Below, in pieces: positions 18,857 to 25,551 of a DNA stretch of 64,000 nucleotides. Each line of letters opens with the position of its first letter. Within the stretch, counting starts at the first letter, position 1. The notes beneath the pieces are model-generated. The model saw only the letters and a program-made list of their open reading frames with translations, did not search any database and was not told where the DNA came from. This DNA is from JBEKCD01 sp050015055 (GTDB lineage: Archaea > Thermoproteota > Bathyarchaeia > Bathyarchaeales > Bathycorpusculaceae): NCBI GenBank assembly GCA_050015055.1, contig JBEKCD010000006.1, positions 62,001 to 126,000 on the forward strand, in the 5' to 3' direction. The position numbers and the translations under genes were made by a program.

Positions 18857-18866
18857 GCATATATCC
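18857..18866 (+). promoter_or_regulatory. TATA box of the interrupted tRNA-Trp gene
   Basis: GCATATATCC lies 23-32 bases before the first base of the tRNA-Trp 5' part, the usual distance for an archaeal TATA box. After integration this promoter would read into the integrase gene fragment. Confidence 0.55.
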
Positions 18867-18888
18867 AAAGTCTCTTAAGGAATTCTCG

Positions 18889-18917
18889 GGGGTCGTAGTC
18901 TAGGCAGGTATGACGAC
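18889..18917 (+). pseudogene. trnW: 5' part of the interrupted chromosomal tRNA-Trp gene (left junction)
   Basis: GGGGTCG (acceptor strand), TA, then the D-arm GTC-TAGGCAGGTAT-GAC and the start of the anticodon stem, after which homology to tRNA-Trp stops abruptly and integrase coding begins. The missing 3' part is 6.6 kb away at 25536-25734. GGGGTCG pairs with CGGCCCC of that distant part (one U-G pair), showing both were one gene. Only the D-arm core is shared at both junctions. Confidence 0.85.
18902..18917 (+). repeat. Left attachment core of the integrated element
   Basis: The 16-bp sequence AGGCAGGTATGACGAC occurs here and at 25536-25551 in the same orientation. In tRNA terms it is the D-loop, the 3' D-stem strand and the first anticodon-stem bases. 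It also contains the ATG that opens the integrase C-terminal fragment. Crossover must have occurred within this core. Confidence 0.85.
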
Positions 18918-19866
18918 ACCCGCCCAGAAAATCACAACACCCGCCCAGATACAGACCGATATTTTGAGCTTCAGAGAATACCAAATGCGAGAAGGACGCG
19001 CAGAAGAAACAATACGCTCCCGAATACAAGCATTAAACCAAGTCTCAAAAATATGCGACCTAAACGACCCAGAAATAGTAAAAACATGGCTCGCAGACAA
19101 AAACAACGAGCACCACTTCACTAAAGTTTGCACATGGGCGAACAAAACAAAAACCAAATTCATAGACACGTACTCCGCATACCTCAAATTCAAACAAATC
19201 CAATGGAAGCCACCACACTACACACCACAACAAAAACTTCCATTCATACCAACAGAAGAAGAAATAGACCAATTGATAGCTTCATGCGGAAAACTCACCG
19301 CCACCGTACTACAAACACTAAAAGAAACTGGGATGCGAATCGGTGAACTAACACAACTCAAACCCGAGGATATAGACATCCAACGCAAAACAATATCAAT
19401 AACACCAGAAAAAGGAAGCAACCCAAGAATCCTACCAATAAGCGACAAACTAATCGGAATGATAACCACACTACACAAAGACCAACGCGCAAAATACACA
19501 ACACTATTCCAATGCCACAAAGACACACTCAGAGACTACTTATGCAACCAACGCAAATCAGCATCAGAAAAACTGAAAAACCCAAGACTCCAACGAATCA
19601 CCTTCCACACATTCCGCCATTGGAAAGGAACAATGGAATTCCACGACAAAAAAGACATAATGCACGTAAAACACATCCTCGGACACAAAACCGTAACATC
19701 AACAGAAATATGCATCAACCTCGAATCAGCCCTCTTCACACAAACCACAGAAAACTTCATCTGTAAAATAGCACACAACCCACAAGAAGAAACAGAACTA
19801 ATAGAAGCAGGATTCACACACATCAACAACAGAGGAGACCTAGCTTTCTACAAGAAACGCAAATAA
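18910..19866 (+). CDS. int: Tyrosine integrase, C-terminal fragment of a partitioned gene (Int-C)
   Basis: A 318-residue archaeal tyrosine recombinase fragment. The N-terminal SAM-like DNA-binding domain spans about 15-100; the catalytic domain follows with Arg in KETGMRIGELTQL and His-x-x-Arg in FHTFRHWKG. Where relatives have the nucleophile (pattern TEIYINLE), codon 268 is TGC, giving TEICINLE. One base change from TAC explains it. The ATG lies inside the attachment core. In the excised circle the frame continues upstream into the 36 codons at 25436-25543, so this is Int-C and the full protein would be 354 residues. Codon use is strikingly A-rich compared with the neighbours. Confidence 0.9.
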   Translation: MTTPAQKITTPAQIQTDILSFREYQMREGRAEETIRSRIQALNQVSKICDLNDPEIVKTWLADKNNEHHFTKVCTWANKTKTKFIDTYSAYLKFKQIQWKPPHYTPQQKLPFIPTEEEIDQLIASCGKLTATVLQTLKETGMRIGELTQLKPEDIDIQRKTISITPEKGSNPRILPISDKLIGMITTLHKDQRAKYTTLFQCHKDTLRDYLCNQRKSASEKLKNPRLQRITFHTFRHWKGTMEFHDKKDIMHVKHILGHKTVTSTEICINLESALFTQTTENFICKIAHNPQEETELIEAGFTHINNRGDLAFYKKRK

Positions 19867-19919
19867 ACCCCTCTTTCTTTTTTATCCACGTTCCCGAACA
19901 CCAAGCCATAGAACACAAA

Positions 19920-20090
19920 GGGGTCGTAGTCTAGGCAGACGGGCGACCGATTGGTCGAACGGCTAAAGTATGACGACGGGCTCCAGAATGTAGAAACGGG
20001 TTTGCTGACCAGAACGCTGGAATGACGAAGTTCTGGAGCTGTCACGGAGAAACCCGTAGGTCTGCGGTTCAAATCCGCACGACCCCACCA
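19920..20090 (+). tRNA. trnW: tRNA-Trp (CCA) with two insertions: D-loop and anticodon loop
   Basis: All stems pair after removing two segments: acceptor GGGGTCG/CGACCCC, D-stem GTC/GAC, anticodon stem ACGGG/CCCGT, T-stem TGCGG/CCGCA around TTCAAAT, with CCA encoded (20088-20090). The anticodon CCA is at 19983-19985. The anticodon-loop intron (about 19987-20051, 65 nt) is at the canonical 37/38 site. The second insertion, 19939-19967 (29 nt), splits the D-loop between CAG and GTATGAC and has a CGACC-GATT-GGTCG hairpin. I could not draw a perfect bulge-helix-bulge around it. It lies 53 bases after int inside the element and probably replaces the split host gene. Confidence 0.88.
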
Positions 20091-20299
20091 AAACAAACAA
20101 ACAAAAACACACCAAAACAAATATCCCATTTTCTCCATCAGTATCCTGTTAAGCTTTATGTCGCGCTCAGCTTCGCTTCGCGCTCCATCACAACCACAAA
20201 CCTCACTACCACTACCCAAGCGGGCGCGCTAAGAATGCAAAAGTGTTAAAGCTAAACCAAGGAATTGGTTGTAATAATGAAGGGAGAATTTGTGGAACA

Positions 20300-21025
20300 A
20301 TGATAGCAATAAGCACAGAGTTGACCTTGTTCTTCTTGCTTTTATCATTCTTAATCATTCTGTTAGTTTTTATACCCATCATTTACATCAATAGAGCAGA
20401 CTTGAACCTCTCAGTCATAATAGAGCTGATTATTGCCATTGGAACTCTTGTCTCTTCAATGCTTGCGTTATGGAAGTTGCTTAGAGACTCATTTTGCAAG
20501 AAAATGGAACATATCTATGAAGATTACCTCTTTGAACTTTACAAAAATCTCAAACTCTATGATGATACCTACATTAATTCGTTCTTCCAAAGCAGTGATA
20601 ATATTAAGAAACTACGAATCGACCTAGGCAAATATGCAAGTTTCCTCAGGATACGACTATATCCCTCAAGACTGCTTCAAGAAATGGATGAATTCCTGAC
20701 AAAACATGACGCTCTAGGAAAGAAGGTTCAGCAATTTGTTGAGATAGGCAATGAAAAACTTGGACGTCAATGTGACAAATGGAATCTATTGAACTACTTA
20801 GGTCTCGGTGTAACAGCTGTTCAGCTTCAAGAACAGGAAAAAAACGAATATGCGAAAATTGCACAAGCAATCCAGAACGAGCATAAAAACCTCATAGATG
20901 AAACCAAAGGAATTCTTGATAGCCTCAAGAACCTGAAAAATTCAACTCACCAAGAACTTGAACAGTTCTTAAGATGCAACAATCTGAAAACAGAACAAAA
21001 ATACGGTAGCGCGCTAATAGGTTAG
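20300..21025 (+). CDS. Membrane protein with cytoplasmic helical domain, unknown function
   Basis: About 241 residues. Two hydrophobic segments lie near the N-terminus (about 8-32 and 40-60), followed by a long soluble helical part with coiled-coil-like stretches (LQEQEKNEYAKIAQAIQNEHKN and LDSLKNLKNSTHQELEQF). No known domain is recognised. I chose ATG 20300 because AAGGGAG lies about 14 bases ahead; a GTG at 20243 is in frame but has no ribosome site. It is the first cargo gene of the element after the tRNA. Confidence 0.6.
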   Translation: MIAISTELTLFFLLLSFLIILLVFIPIIYINRADLNLSVIIELIIAIGTLVSSMLALWKLLRDSFCKKMEHIYEDYLFELYKNLKLYDDTYINSFFQSSDNIKKLRIDLGKYASFLRIRLYPSRLLQEMDEFLTKHDALGKKVQQFVEIGNEKLGRQCDKWNLLNYLGLGVTAVQLQEQEKNEYAKIAQAIQNEHKNLIDETKGILDSLKNLKNSTHQELEQFLRCNNLKTEQKYGSALIG

Positions 21026-21052
21026 GTGCGCTAAAAAGACTGAGGTGACAAA

Positions 21053-21259
21053 ATGCCTGAACATGAAGAACATTGTCTTCATTCGGAAAAGAGATATGGT
21101 GTTCGTGGTGATGACATTCATTCATGGATAGATGAACCTTCGGCAGTAGCGGGTGGTTCTCATAGAAGTTTCAGGCATGACCTCGGTAGTTTACCTACTG
21201 CTATTCAAATATTCGGTTCAAAATACGGTGCAGATATGGTTGAGAATAGCGCGCGCTAA
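21053..21259 (+). CDS. Small conserved-looking His-rich protein
   Basis: 68 residues with a good ribosome site (GAGGTGAC, 4 bases before ATG). The sequence has the layout H-x2-CLHSEKRYG, then DIHSWIDEP, GGSHRSFRHD and IQIFGSKYGADM. This resembles small DUF6915-type proteins of phages and archaeal elements, which share a W-D-x, an HR-x2-RH and an FG motif. Their role is unknown. The stop codon lies inside a GCGCGCGC tract. It sits 27 bases after the preceding membrane-protein gene. Confidence 0.6.
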   Translation: MPEHEEHCLHSEKRYGVRGDDIHSWIDEPSAVAGGSHRSFRHDLGSLPTAIQIFGSKYGADMVENSAR

Positions 21260-21321
21260 GAAATGCGCGTTCTGCAACGCTTAAATACACAAATATTGAC
21301 TTGAAAATAGAGGTGATAGGA

Positions 21322-21459
21322 ATGCCGGATAAGAAGAAAAAAGTTGAAGGAACTGCTGAGAGAACTGGTGAAGCAGTCGGGGGAGGCCTCAAGAAAGGTG
21401 CTAAAGCCGTAGAAGACTTTGGGAAAGGAATAAAGAAAAAAATCGAGAAAAAAGAATAA
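21322..21459 (+). CDS. Small CsbD-like protein
   Basis: 45 residues, preceded by the ribosome site GAGGTGAT. The layout (basic start PDKKKKVEGTAERTGEAVGG, Gly-rich turn, then KAVEDFGKGIKKKIEKKE) resembles CsbD-like/stress-response short proteins that form an amphipathic helix. The function of such proteins is not known. Family membership is tentative because of the length. Confidence 0.6.
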   Translation: MPDKKKKVEGTAERTGEAVGGGLKKGAKAVEDFGKGIKKKIEKKE

Positions 21460-21565
21460 GAAAAGTACGCGGTAATTTAGTTTAGGTTAGCGCGCGCCGT
21501 GCGACTAAGGACCCGAGCAGAGACCAAAACTAAAGACTAAGACCAAAAAAAGAGAGATACTAACT

Positions 21566-21793
21566 TCACTTCTGGCTTAAAGCTACTCCTACTATAGCAA
21601 GAACTAAAGCAACAAAAACTAATGCCATTCCTATTTCAGAAATAATCATAGCATAGCCAGAGCCAAGAACATTAGGGAGATTAGCATTAAAAAGAGTATT
21701 ACTGAGAATAGGATACACAGCGAGAACTTCGCAGACGAAACCACATAGGAATAGCGTCAAGGCTACTAAAACTAATTTTTTTTCTTTCCTCAT
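21566..21793 (-). CDS. Two-TM small membrane protein
   Basis: 75 residues with two membrane segments, about 7-28 (LVLVALTLFLCGFVCEVLAVY) and 48-70 (MIISEIGMALVFVALVLAIVG). The ribosome site GGTGAC precedes the ATG. A TATA-like TTATAC lies about 50 bases upstream on the minus strand. No family recognised. It is the first minus-strand gene of the element. Confidence 0.55.
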   Translation of the reverse strand: MRKEKKLVLVALTLFLCGFVCEVLAVYPILSNTLFNANLPNVLGSGYAMIISEIGMALVFVALVLAIVGVALSQK

Positions 21794-21860
21794 TCTGTCA
21801 CCATCTTTTCACTCCATACTGAACTAACCTAAAAAAGGAAAGGTATAATGTGGGAGATTC

Positions 21861-21885
21861 TATATATTAGTGGTGGCGATTTATC
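21861..21885 (+). repeat. Copy 1 of a 25-bp promoter-like repeat
   Basis: A 25-bp stretch starting TATATATTAG and ending GCGATTTATC is repeated exactly at 22330-22354. Copy 2 is the TATA box and leader of a small membrane-protein gene; copy 1 has no plus-strand gene behind it. It may be a leftover promoter of a lost paralogue, or serve the minus-strand gene, as TATATA reads both ways. Confidence 0.7.
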
Positions 21886-21951
21886 CCATTGCAAACGCTT
21901 CTGAACTTTGGGCTTCATATACCCGATAGATAGGTAGTCGGTAGTTATTTG

Positions 21952-22143
21952 TTAATCAGAAAAACGGTTGGAAATCTCCAAGTGTGCCTTGATGATTGCT
22001 ATTTTTTCTGTGCATAGATGGACTCTGTCTTGCAACTGCGCGCGCTTTCCTGTGTTTTTCAGTTTCAATGTTAACCATTGTATTCCTTTGTCTATCTCCG
22101 TAGGATCGAATTCATACTCAAGATGGTGCCTATATCTCAACAT
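21952..22143 (-). CDS. Small soluble protein, unknown
   Basis: 63 residues, highly charged, helical (MLRYRHHLEYEFDPTEIDKG, then WLTLKLKNTGKRAQLQDRVH). The start at 22143 is chosen because GGGAGGTGA lies 6 bases upstream; an ATG at 22161 would place that site inside the gene. No family recognised. Confidence 0.5.
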   Translation of the reverse strand: MLRYRHHLEYEFDPTEIDKGIQWLTLKLKNTGKRAQLQDRVHLCTEKIAIIKAHLEISNRFSD

Positions 22144-22329
22144 TTTTTCACCTCCCTTCATCTTGCGAATTTACTCGCGCGCGCTTTCGCTGGACCATCT
22201 ATTCAAACGTCTCACTAATAGTTAAATTTACTCCCAAACCCAAAAAAAGGCTTTAGGGCTGGCCATCAAAGTTTGCGTAACATAACAGATTCAATGCGCG
22301 TGTCGTATCAGCCTGATTCTGAGATGTTT

Positions 22330-22354
22330 TATATATTAGTGGTGGCGATTTATC
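22330..22354 (+). promoter_or_regulatory. TATA box and leader, copy 2 of the 25-bp repeat
   Basis: TTTTATATATTAG lies about 30-40 bases before ATG 22369, so it is well placed as the TATA box. The GC-richer second half (GTGGTGGCGATTTATC) covers the expected transcription start. Identical to 21861-21885. Confidence 0.55.
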
Positions 22355-22368
22355 TCAGGGAGTTAGCC

Positions 22369-22539
22369 ATGGATACGTTTTGGACGATCGTTGTTATTCT
22401 CGTGATACTGTGGGCAGTGGGATTCTTTGCTCTGCCTGGCATAGGTGAATTGATACACATACTGCTTGTGATTGCCGTAATTATAGCAGTCTATCGGCTT
22501 TTGACTGGAAGACATATCTTGAGTGGAGAAAAAAGATAG
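22369..22539 (+). CDS. Small membrane protein of the lmo0937 type
   Basis: 56 residues, two membrane segments (FWTIVVILVILWAVGFFALP and HILLVIAVIIAVYRLL) separated by a Gly turn (GIGELI), ending in a basic tail. This is the layout of the lmo0937-like family of tiny membrane proteins, common in bacteria and function unknown. The start is set by GGGAG 8-12 bases before ATG 22369 and by the TATA repeat upstream. Confidence 0.65.
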   Translation: MDTFWTIVVILVILWAVGFFALPGIGELIHILLVIAVIIAVYRLLTGRHILSGEKR

Positions 22540-22779
22540 CGTTCAGCGCGCGCGTCAAACGGATCGATAGACCAACAGAATAAGGGCAGACTCCAAACCA
22601 TTTTTGGTCGTTTTTAGGAACAGCCAAGCGTGCTGAAGGTCGCTAAAACTATTAACATACTGGCAAAGCCCTGAATTAAGCAGTGCAAATGGAACAACTC
22701 AAAATACGTATACTTGGACAACGATTTCCATAAATAACTCTACAGCAAATGCTTGGTATAGTCTACCCGAGGTGAGAGC

Positions 22780-22938
22780 ATGGAATTCGCGATAGTTATC
22801 GTGGGACTTGGCATGTGGTTAGTCCTTGATGGACTCTACAGCATATTCGAATACCGCAAGCAGACACTTAAAGAACATCTAATAAGGGTCATACGAGCTG
22901 GAGTTGGAGTTACCCTAATCACCTTATACTTCCTTTAA
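22780..22938 (+). CDS. Small membrane protein (52 aa)
   Basis: ATG preceded by CGAGGTGAGAG. The 52 residues begin MEFAIVIVGLGMWLVLDG (one membrane segment), then a basic linker EYRKQTLKEHLIRVIRAG and a second short hydrophobic end VGVTLITLYFL. No family recognised. It opens a tight three-gene run with the next two ORFs, each with a ribosome site. Confidence 0.6.
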   Translation: MEFAIVIVGLGMWLVLDGLYSIFEYRKQTLKEHLIRVIRAGVGVTLITLYFL

Positions 22939-22953
22939 GAGGGAGTGAGAAAC

Positions 22954-23043
22954 ATGAACGACTGTCAACTTACCATATTCTTCGTGAAAATGGGCAAACC
23001 AAATTACTTGGTGACTAAGGTGCTTAGAAGGCTCAGAAGGTGA
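22954..23043 (+). CDS. Very small ORF (29 aa)
   Basis: ATG preceded by GAGGGAGTGAG. Product MNDCQLTIFFVKMGKPNYLV followed by a strongly basic end (KVLRRLRR). It lies 15 bases after the preceding gene, and its own 3' end carries the ribosome site AAGGTGAG for the next gene. It may be a real micropeptide or just a translational coupler. Confidence 0.4.
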   Translation: MNDCQLTIFFVKMGKPNYLVTKVLRRLRR

Positions 23044-23047
23044 GATA

Positions 23048-23542
23048 GTGGGGTCTAGCATAGATGACGAAATAGATCAGATAGCTCAAAGAATTTTGTT
23101 AGAGCTTGAAAGCGCAAGTTCCAAGGATTTATCTGATGCTCATTATGCAAAAATGATGTTGCGGTTATCTGACGTTCATTACGCAAAAAAAGTGCTGCAA
23201 CAGATAGGAAGCGCTACAAAGCAAAGCAGTGGAGTTGAAAGTAATATCGAGAAAAGAGCAGTGATCAAGGTTCTGTTGTTTTCTACGTGGGTGCAGAGAC
23301 TTTATTTCATCATAAGATCCTTCATCATGGGTGAGATAGGTGGGACTGTCACATTCCTTTTCATATGGTATATGGGCTCAGTAAGCGCTATCGTAAATTT
23401 TGGATTCGGCATAATTGTGTTTTTGTTGACATTGGTCATAACAAGACTGTTTGATACGCAGATAACCAAAGCTACAAAAAAGATCGTCGAACTCATGGCT
23501 AATCATAGAACCATTAGGGATTTTATCATGAATCACTTCTAG
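23048..23542 (+). CDS. Membrane protein, unknown function
   Basis: 164 residues. The soluble N-terminus contains a short internal repeat (LSDAHYAKMMLRL, LSDVHYAKKVLQQ, spaced 14 residues). Two membrane segments follow, about 98-118 (GGTVTFLFIWYMGSVSAIV) and 120-138 (FGFGIIVFLLTLVITRLF), then a helical tail. GTG start with AAGGTGAG 4-11 bases ahead. Last gene of the three-gene run in the element. Confidence 0.6.
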   Translation: MGSSIDDEIDQIAQRILLELESASSKDLSDAHYAKMMLRLSDVHYAKKVLQQIGSATKQSSGVESNIEKRAVIKVLLFSTWVQRLYFIIRSFIMGEIGGTVTFLFIWYMGSVSAIVNFGFGIIVFLLTLVITRLFDTQITKATKKIVELMANHRTIRDFIMNHF

Positions 23543-23649
23543 ATGAAGCGCGCATGGCTGTTCCTAAATTAGTCTGTCATGTTAGCTTCTGCCATTGACT
23601 TTGTTTTGATCTATCGAAATTGCGTGACTCGGAATGCGTGAAGCATCGT

Positions 23650-24576
23650 CTAGAAGGCATGAATCCCATTTCTCATTCTCGCAATTGACCTTGAAGAATA
23701 GATTCTAAGCACAATGTAGGCAGTCAAAAATACCACCAAGATTCCTGCCGCCAAGTAGGGAAGATTGCCCGCAAATGTGGTATATGAACTTGGGTTGAGA
23801 TAACTTCCAAGCACAACCCCAAACACGATGAAGAAATTCGAGAGAAAGAAAGATAACTTCCACAGCATCGGCGGTGCTCGAGAAGCTTTTTTCGCCTCTA
23901 TGTGCCTCTTTATTTCACCCACGCCCAAAACTAGAGAAATGCCCAAAACTCCGATAAATAAAGGAATGGTAAAGTTGAAGCTGAGTTGGGGGTGGTAGAA
24001 GTCGATGAAAGTCCTAACGCCCAACACAGACAGGAGAGCCAAAAACAGGATGAGAACAGTGGAGCCAACAAAAATCCCTATGTCCAGGATACCGCCAGAG
24101 TAGAAGGGACCGTAAATCCTTCGCCAAGGTCTTAAAGTATAATCTTTCATATCCTCAGCGGTTTTTCTAGTGAGCTCGACCGGGTCGTTTTGATACATGT
24201 ATATCTTAGTTTTGATATCGGGCGCGATTTTTTTACCTTCGTGATCATACCTAGCTTTCTTCACTAGCCTTGAGAAAGGATAAAGCCACTCCACCCCGCG
24301 ATCTTTTGCTGTGTTAATAGCATCAAGAAGAGTATGACAGAAAGCGCCTAATGCGAGGTAAGGATTAATCAGAAAAACTATCCCCATGAAAACGAAGTTG
24401 TGGTATAGTGCCCGATGAAGCTGATGGTCACGGAAGTAATCTTTGCTGAAAAAACCATACTCCCTATCCATGTCAGGAAGGACTGACCCGATGGCAACAA
24501 GCAAACTGATGTCCCACCTCCCAAAGAAGAGAGCTCCGATCAACGCACCAAACATTATATGCGTAGGAAGATTCAT
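23650..24576 (-). CDS. Membrane-bound metal-dependent hydrolase (DUF457/YdjM type)
   Basis: 308 residues. The N-terminal half has the family layout: His near the start (LPTHIMFGALIG), a VLPDMD motif after the first hydrophobic helix, LHRALYHNFVF, and H..LLDAINT. These His/Asp residues are the presumed metal ligands in this inner-membrane hydrolase family. The C-terminal half adds three more membrane segments, longer than the bacterial YdjM form. ATG 24576 is the start. Base composition is closer to the host than that of the small genes around it. Confidence 0.75.
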   Translation of the reverse strand: MNLPTHIMFGALIGALFFGRWDISLLVAIGSVLPDMDREYGFFSKDYFRDHQLHRALYHNFVFMGIVFLINPYLALGAFCHTLLDAINTAKDRGVEWLYPFSRLVKKARYDHEGKKIAPDIKTKIYMYQNDPVELTRKTAEDMKDYTLRPWRRIYGPFYSGGILDIGIFVGSTVLILFLALLSVLGVRTFIDFYHPQLSFNFTIPLFIGVLGISLVLGVGEIKRHIEAKKASRAPPMLWKLSFFLSNFFIVFGVVLGSYLNPSSYTTFAGNLPYLAAGILVVFLTAYIVLRIYSSRSIARMRNGIHAF

Positions 24577-25150
24577 GTGAATTCACCTACTCACGATTCG
24601 TCAATTAACTTGATTTGAGAAATTATAAGGTTTTGCTGATTCTTAGCCATTCGCACGCGCATTGCTCAGGGCGACTTGATATATAAGAAAATCGAATTTG
24701 CGTCAAAACTGGAAGAAGAAATAAAGAAACTGCTTGGTCTGCCTGAGAAACTAAAGCGCGCAAAATGAAGCTCGCTAGAGCGCCGCCCGCTTACGCCGCG
24801 CGCGCGAATAGCGCTATGTCGGAAAAAGAAAGGAAGATTGTCGGGTCGCCACGCGCGCGACACTCTACTATAGGTCCACCCGCAACCGAACAGCCCGCGC
24901 AGAAATGTGATGGGTTTCAGTCAAGCTTAGCATAAACCAATGCCATCTTTAACAATATCCAGCCCGTGCCACGCTCAGAACTCAACACGCGCGCGAGACG
25001 GATGAACTCACCAGAGCATCCTTGCCCCATTCAACGATGAGGCATTAACCAAGCGCACCCACGTGCGTTAAGCATCCTTGCAATCTCCAAGCAGAATTAT
25101 GAAAGACATCATGAAACAGCGCGCGCTGAGCCGAATAATACGACTTAAAA
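24577..25150. other. Non-coding stretch rich in CGCGCG palindromes
   Basis: No convincing gene. At least four GCGCGC-type runs occur: CCGCGCGCGCGAA (about 24796), ACGCGCGCGAC (about 24851), ACGCGCGCGAG (about 24989) and the perfect palindrome CAGCGCGCGCTG (about 25119). A weak 30-codon frame at 24676-24768 (TTG start, product ending KLEEEIKKLLGLPEKLKRAK) could be the tail of a decayed gene. Being the only long gap in the element, it is a candidate for a replication or regulatory region. Confidence 0.45.
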
Positions 25151-25309
25151 TCAGGACGCTTCAAGAATCAACCAACCGTCCTCAAAACTCCAACGCCTGT
25201 ACTTAGCAGAACACTCAGAGAGCTTGCCCAATCGTTCTAGAGGAACAGATGCGATATAAGATCCTTGCTTCCTCGTACGGATAAACAATCTAATTACCTT
25301 CTTGGCCAC
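25151..25309 (-). CDS. Possible small basic protein (52 aa)
   Basis: GTG start with GGGCGG a few bases ahead. The product is soluble and rich in Arg/Lys, with RTRKQGSYIASVPLERLGKL followed by WSFEDGWLILEAS. Its even composition resembles a true protein more than a shadow. The longer frame up to 25480 is hydrophobic and Cys-rich upstream and looks spurious. Located next to the integrase N-terminal fragment, pointing away from it. Confidence 0.35.
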   Translation of the reverse strand: MAKKVIRLFIRTRKQGSYIASVPLERLGKLSECSAKYRRWSFEDGWLILEAS

Positions 25310-25389
25310 TTTAGACCGCCCTTGAACCAACACAGATACAAGACAGGCATTTAAAAATACTCCAGGCACACATGGTATAACAAAGAATA

Positions 25390-25399
25390 AGGCTTTTAT
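25390..25399 (+). promoter_or_regulatory. Probable promoter of the full-length integrase gene (excised form)
   Basis: AAGGCTTTTATTC lies about 40 bases before ATG 25436 and is the best TATA-like match. GAGAGGGAAA just before that ATG is a good ribosome site. So integrase initiation signals lie at the right end of the element, cut off from Int-C while integrated. Confidence 0.4.
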
Positions 25400-25435
25400 T
25401 CTGCAACAACCATTGATTACGAGAGGGAAACAAAA

Positions 25436-25551
25436 ATGACGCAAGCAAACCGCCAAAAAACACCTGAAGAAAAGAACCAAGCATCATCAACCCAGCAAAC
25501 AACACCATACAGAAACACAGAATTACTAAGCCTTAAGGCAGGTATGACGAC
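25436..25551 (+). CDS. int: Integrase N-terminal fragment (Int-N) of the partitioned gene
   Basis: ATG with GAGAGGGAAA upstream opens 36 codons (MTQANRQKTPEEKNQASSTQ to NTELLSLKAG) that end in the attachment core. The core ATG is in frame with this ORF (108 bases on), as it is with Int-C at 18910. Joining the two ends through the core recreates one 354-codon gene. Codon use matches Int-C (A-rich, ACA/CCA/CAA). While integrated, the frame runs on into tRNA sequence to 25801, which I take to be meaningless. Confidence 0.8.
25536..25551 (+). repeat. Right attachment core of the integrated element
   Basis: AGGCAGGTATGACGAC, identical to 18902-18917. Upstream bases (TAAGCCTTA) are element DNA; downstream the tRNA-Trp sequence continues. 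Confidence 0.85.

Larger units (their letters stand above)
18902..25551. mobile_element. Integrated element in tRNA-Trp with partitioned integrase
   Basis: About 6.6 kb bounded by the 16-bp core repeats. It splits a tRNA-Trp gene in the D-arm and carries its own complete tRNA-Trp gene. The integrase gene is divided between both ends, as in the SSV-type (fusellovirus) integration system, where attP lies inside the int gene. Cargo is a series of very small genes, many with one or two membrane segments, a CsbD-like protein, and a DUF457-type hydrolase. I see no replication, capsid or conjugation gene, so it may be a satellite, a remnant or a plasmid-like element. The integrase nucleophile is changed, so it may no longer be mobile. 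Confidence 0.85.

Noticed and set aside
18902..19970. A smaller element consisting only of int, ending at the tRNA copy at 19920
   Set aside because: The integrase N-terminal codons and the second full core lie at 25436-25551, so the right end is there.
24666..24863. Minus-strand 65-residue ORF in the CG-rich gap
   Set aside because: Biased Ser/Arg/Phe composition caused by the CG-rich repeats; no ribosome site.
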